A program made the position numbers and the translations under genes. This document shows, one piece after another, positions 6,403-8,855 of a stretch of DNA of 8,855 bases (position 1 is the first letter of the stretch; each line of letters opens with the position of its first letter). Location: the NCBI GenBank assembly GCA_024680445.1, contig JAILCJ010000101.1:1-8855 (forward strand). The letters run 5' to 3'. Source of the DNA: Campylobacter sp. GTDB lineage: Bacteria; Campylobacterota; Campylobacteria; Campylobacterales; Campylobacteraceae. The notes below the pieces were generated by a model. It saw nothing but the letters and a program-made list of their open reading frames with translations. It was not told the DNA's origin and ran no database searches.

Positions 6403-8223
6403 ATGAGCCTTATCATCGGAACTGCTGGACACATAGATCACGGAAAAACCGCCCTTATAAAGGCACTTAATGGAGTTGATGGGGATAGGTTAGATGCCGA
6501 AAAGCAAAGGGGAATTACCATAGATCTAAGCTTTTCAAACCTTAGCGAAAATGGCAAAAATGTTGCTTTTATAGATGTGCCCGGTCATGAAAATTTGGTG
6601 AAAACCATGATTTCAGGGGCATTTGGCTTTGATGCTTGTATGCTATTGATAGCCGCTGATGACGGGCTAATGCCACAAAGCAAAGAGCATATAAATGTGC
6701 TTAGTTTGCTTGGGATAAAAAACATAATTTTAGTCATCTCAAAAGCCGATCTAGCAGGGCAAGAGCGTTTAAACAAGGTCGAAAACGAGGCTAGGGAATT
6801 TATAGCAAAATTTAAAAATTTAGACATCTTGACTTGCTTTTATACCAGCACAAAAGACGGCAGGGGCATTGAGGATTTGCGTAAATATCTTTTTACATTA
6901 AAGGCAAAAACTCATAGTCAAAACGATATTTTTCGCTACTATATCGACAGGGTGTTTAACATAAAGGGCATAGGCGTAGTAGTAACCGGTAGTGTCATGG
7001 GTGAAAGCGTTTGCGTAGGCGAAAAGCTTTTTAACTATGATCTAGGCAAAGAAGTTACTGTAAAAAATATACAAAACCACGATAAAAACGAAAGTATCGC
7101 CTTGCCAAGCACCAGAACGGCGTTAAATTTAAGCGGGGTTAAGCTTGAAGAACTAAAAAAAGGGCAGCTGCTTAGCAAAAAAGGATATTTTCGAGCCTTT
7201 TTGAGTGCCGATGCAACGCTTTTGGGTGAAAATATTTCTCACAACCAAAACCTTACTTTTTGCGTGGGAGCCAAGCAAGTAGCGGCAAAAGTGCTTATAC
7301 TTAGCGAACAAGGGCAGAGTAAATTTGTAAGTTTCAAATTTGATAAAGAAATGTTTTTGAAATTTAATGAGCCTTATGTGGTCATAGCAAATGGCAGGGT
7401 CGCTGGGGGCGGTAGAGTGCTAAACCCTATAAGCGAACCGCTGAAAAAGGCGAGCAAAATTCAATTATTAAACGCCCTAAATAAAGGCGATTTTGCCAGC
7501 GCTTTTAAAATTTTAATACACGCACATAAAAACGGCTTTGGGCTTATCAGTGCTTATCAAAGATTTGGGCTAAGCCACGAACAAGCCATAAATATCGCTA
7601 AAACTTTGCCAAATATTTTTGTAGATGAAATGGCTTTAAATGTCTATGACGAAAACGCAAAAGAGCGTATAAAGGGCTTTGTAAAATTTTTGCTTGAAAA
7701 AAATCAGTTTGCGATATTTTCGGCAAATAGCATAAATTTAAAACTTGGCTGGGCGAGTGTCGCTCTCGTGCAAGCAAGCATAAACGAGCTTGAAAATGCG
7801 GGACTAATCACCAAAAATGAAGGCGTTTATACAAAAGTTGGCGTGGATTTATCCTTATTAAAGCAAAAATTAGAAGATGAAATTTTTAAAATTTTATCCG
7901 CTCAAAATTTCGCACCAGATGCACCTTATAACATTTATGATAGACTTGAAATTGACCGCCAAAGTGGCGATAATGCCTTAAAAAAACTAACCGCCCAAGG
8001 CAAGGTTATTCGCCTAGCTCACAATCTTTTTATAAGCAAAAAATCCCTTGATGAGATGAGAGAAATTTTAAAAGATATTATCAAAAAAGATGGTTTTGTA
8101 AATGTCAAAAATGCCAAAACACATTTAAATTTGAGTAGAAAATACCTGATAGCTTATCTAGAACATTTAGATAAAGATGAAAATATCGTTAAAATCGACA
8201 ATGACAGAAAATTTAAAAGTTAA
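6403..8223 (+). CDS. selB: Selenocysteine-specific translation elongation factor
   Basis: SelB is an EF-Tu-like GTPase that carries selenocysteyl-tRNA(Sec) to the ribosome and recognises the SECIS hairpin behind an in-frame UGA through C-terminal winged helices. The 606 residues match E. coli SelB (about 614). GTPase motifs are G1 GHIDHGKT (9-16), G2 RGITID (36-41), G3 DVPGHE (58-63), G4 SKAD (113-116, in place of NKxD, as is common in SelB) and a G5-like TSTKDGRG (148-155). Beta-barrel domains II and III follow (about 175-345, with FNIKGIGVVVTGSV). The winged-helix repeats run from about 350 to the end, closing with the SRKYLIAYLEHLDKD segment (about 578-592) that belongs to the RNA-binding module. 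Only a weak AGAG lies before the ATG, and the selA stop codon is 3 nt upstream, so expression probably depends on coupling to selA. Confidence 0.96.
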   Translation: MSLIIGTAGHIDHGKTALIKALNGVDGDRLDAEKQRGITIDLSFSNLSENGKNVAFIDVPGHENLVKTMISGAFGFDACMLLIAADDGLMPQSKEHINVLSLLGIKNIILVISKADLAGQERLNKVENEAREFIAKFKNLDILTCFYTSTKDGRGIEDLRKYLFTLKAKTHSQNDIFRYYIDRVFNIKGIGVVVTGSVMGESVCVGEKLFNYDLGKEVTVKNIQNHDKNESIALPSTRTALNLSGVKLEELKKGQLLSKKGYFRAFLSADATLLGENISHNQNLTFCVGAKQVAAKVLILSEQGQSKFVSFKFDKEMFLKFNEPYVVIANGRVAGGGRVLNPISEPLKKASKIQLLNALNKGDFASAFKILIHAHKNGFGLISAYQRFGLSHEQAINIAKTLPNIFVDEMALNVYDENAKERIKGFVKFLLEKNQFAIFSANSINLKLGWASVALVQASINELENAGLITKNEGVYTKVGVDLSLLKQKLEDEIFKILSAQNFAPDAPYNIYDRLEIDRQSGDNALKKLTAQGKVIRLAHNLFISKKSLDEMREILKDIIKKDGFVNVKNAKTHLNLSRKYLIAYLEHLDKDENIVKIDNDRKFKS

Positions 8224-8230
8224 ATTTCGG

Positions 8231-8279
8231 TTTACTTTTCTAGCTTATAATCGCAAAAAATTTTTTAAAAAGGTGAAAG
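8231..8279 (+). promoter_or_regulatory. Promoter and ribosome binding site of the Dsb-like gene
   Basis: A perfect TATAAT (8246-8251) is preceded by T-rich sequence (TTTACTTTTCTAGC), the pattern of Campylobacter sigma-70 promoters. Transcription would start near 8258, and AAGGTGA (about 8270-8276) gives a good ribosome binding site before the ATG at 8280. The downstream gene can therefore be expressed independently of selAB although it is only 56 nt away. Confidence 0.65.
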
Positions 8280-8855
8280 ATGAAAAAAATTCTTAGTGCA
8301 AGTTTACTAGCAAGTGTTAGCCTATTTGGGCTTAGTAATGACGAAATTTTAAAATTTTACAAAAATATCGCACCCGAAGAACTCCAAGTTTCTATAGTTT
8401 CTCGTGAAAAAGTAGAAGGACTTAGCGGATATGAAAGCGTAATTATTGGCATTACAGACGGCAAAAATACCGAAAACGATGTTATTTTTATCCACGAAAA
8501 CTTAGTTTTACCAGAAATAATTGACCTAAAAAACTCAAAAAGCTATAAAAAAGGCATCATGGATAAAATTTTAAATGCAAAACTCAAAGACATTTATAAA
8601 AATGAAAATCCAAAACGCATTATTAGCATAGGTAAAGACAAAAGTAAGCCGACAAGTGTCGTTTTTAGCGATCCAGAATGCCCATTTTGCCGTGAAGAGC
8701 TAGCCAGCATAGAAAAACGTTTAAAAAACGAAAATATTAAAATGATACTAATTAGCGTCCATGGAGAAAGTGCGCTTGCAAAATCTTATCTGATCTACGA
8801 AGAATGTGCCAAAGCCAAAAGCGACAGCGAAAAAGTTAAAATTTTAAGAAAATAC
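8280..8855 (+). CDS. Periplasmic thiol:disulfide oxidoreductase, DsbC/DsbG-like (C-terminus beyond the right edge)
   Basis: The frame is open for 192 codons from ATG 8280 to the window edge. The N-terminus MKKILSASLLASVSLFG is a Sec signal peptide with probable cleavage near residue 17-19, so the protein acts in the periplasm. A dimerisation-like N-terminal domain follows (about 20-115), then a thioredoxin fold beginning KPTSVVFSDPECPFCREEL with the redox pair C134/C137 (CPFC, close to DsbG CPYC and DsbC CGYC). A third Cys (C176) lies in YEECAKAK. The cis-Pro loop would fall beyond the edge. Family members reduce or isomerise disulfides in exported proteins. C. jejuni has a similar protein after selB (Cj1380, from memory), so the linkage is conserved. 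Its substrates cannot be read from sequence. DsbC-like is preferred to DsbA-like because of the long domain before the CxxC. Confidence 0.87.
   Translation, partial: MKKILSASLLASVSLFGLSNDEILKFYKNIAPEELQVSIVSREKVEGLSGYESVIIGITDGKNTENDVIFIHENLVLPEIIDLKNSKSYKKGIMDKILNAKLKDIYKNENPKRIISIGKDKSKPTSVVFSDPECPFCREELASIEKRLKNENIKMILISVHGESALAKSYLIYEECAKAKSDSEKVKILRKY

Noticed and set aside
6739..6750. SelB G4 motif SKAD in place of NKxD as a missing key residue
   Set aside because: As I recall, SelB proteins commonly vary here (E. coli has TKAD); the other GTPase motifs are intact.
8255..8266. Palindrome AAAAAATTTTTT after selB as a terminator
   Set aside because: It has no G/C pairs and no separate U-tract, and it lies in the leader of the next gene.

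Overview
The window looks like chromosomal DNA from a Campylobacter (Campylobacterota) other than C. jejuni. The reasons are low GC (mid-thirties percent by eye), close-packed genes, extended -10 promoters without clear -35 boxes, frequent AAATTTG words, and protein sets I recall from C. jejuni as adjacent pairs: ilvE with a prohibitin-like gene (Cj0269c/Cj0268c), and a polyferredoxin with selA, selB and a Dsb-like gene (Cj1377c to Cj1380). These locus assignments are from memory, not from a search.

Layout. Positions 1-300 (minus) hold the 5' end of a very AT-rich unknown gene that runs off the left edge. At 361-390 a perfect 30-bp palindrome forms the terminator of the leftward genes. Positions 415-2450 (minus) hold ilvE and a downstream SPFH/prohibitin-like membrane protein, 11 nt apart. 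Positions 2554-4954 (minus) hold a large multi-cluster ferredoxin and a TorD-family chaperone whose genes overlap by 8 nt. A 119-nt divergent promoter region (4955-5073) separates them from selA and selB (5074-8223, plus, 3 nt apart). A secreted DsbC/DsbG-like thioredoxin-fold protein with its own TATAAT promoter follows from 8280 and runs off the right edge.

Functional reading. SelA makes selenocysteyl-tRNA(Sec) and SelB delivers it to UGA codons. In this group the main selenoprotein is the periplasmic, molybdenum/tungsten-dependent formate dehydrogenase. A TorD-type chaperone and a polyferredoxin are the accessory proteins expected for such an enzyme, so the divergent block 2554-8223 is best read as a selenocysteine/formate dehydrogenase support locus. 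The dehydrogenase, selC (tRNA-Sec) and selD are not in the window. The ilvE and SPFH genes are housekeeping and membrane functions without an obvious link to this. No CRISPR array, insertion sequence, tRNA or rRNA was seen. The least ordinary signals are the strand-skewed AAATTTG word, the AT-rich unknown gene beyond the terminator, and the architecture of the ferredoxin.
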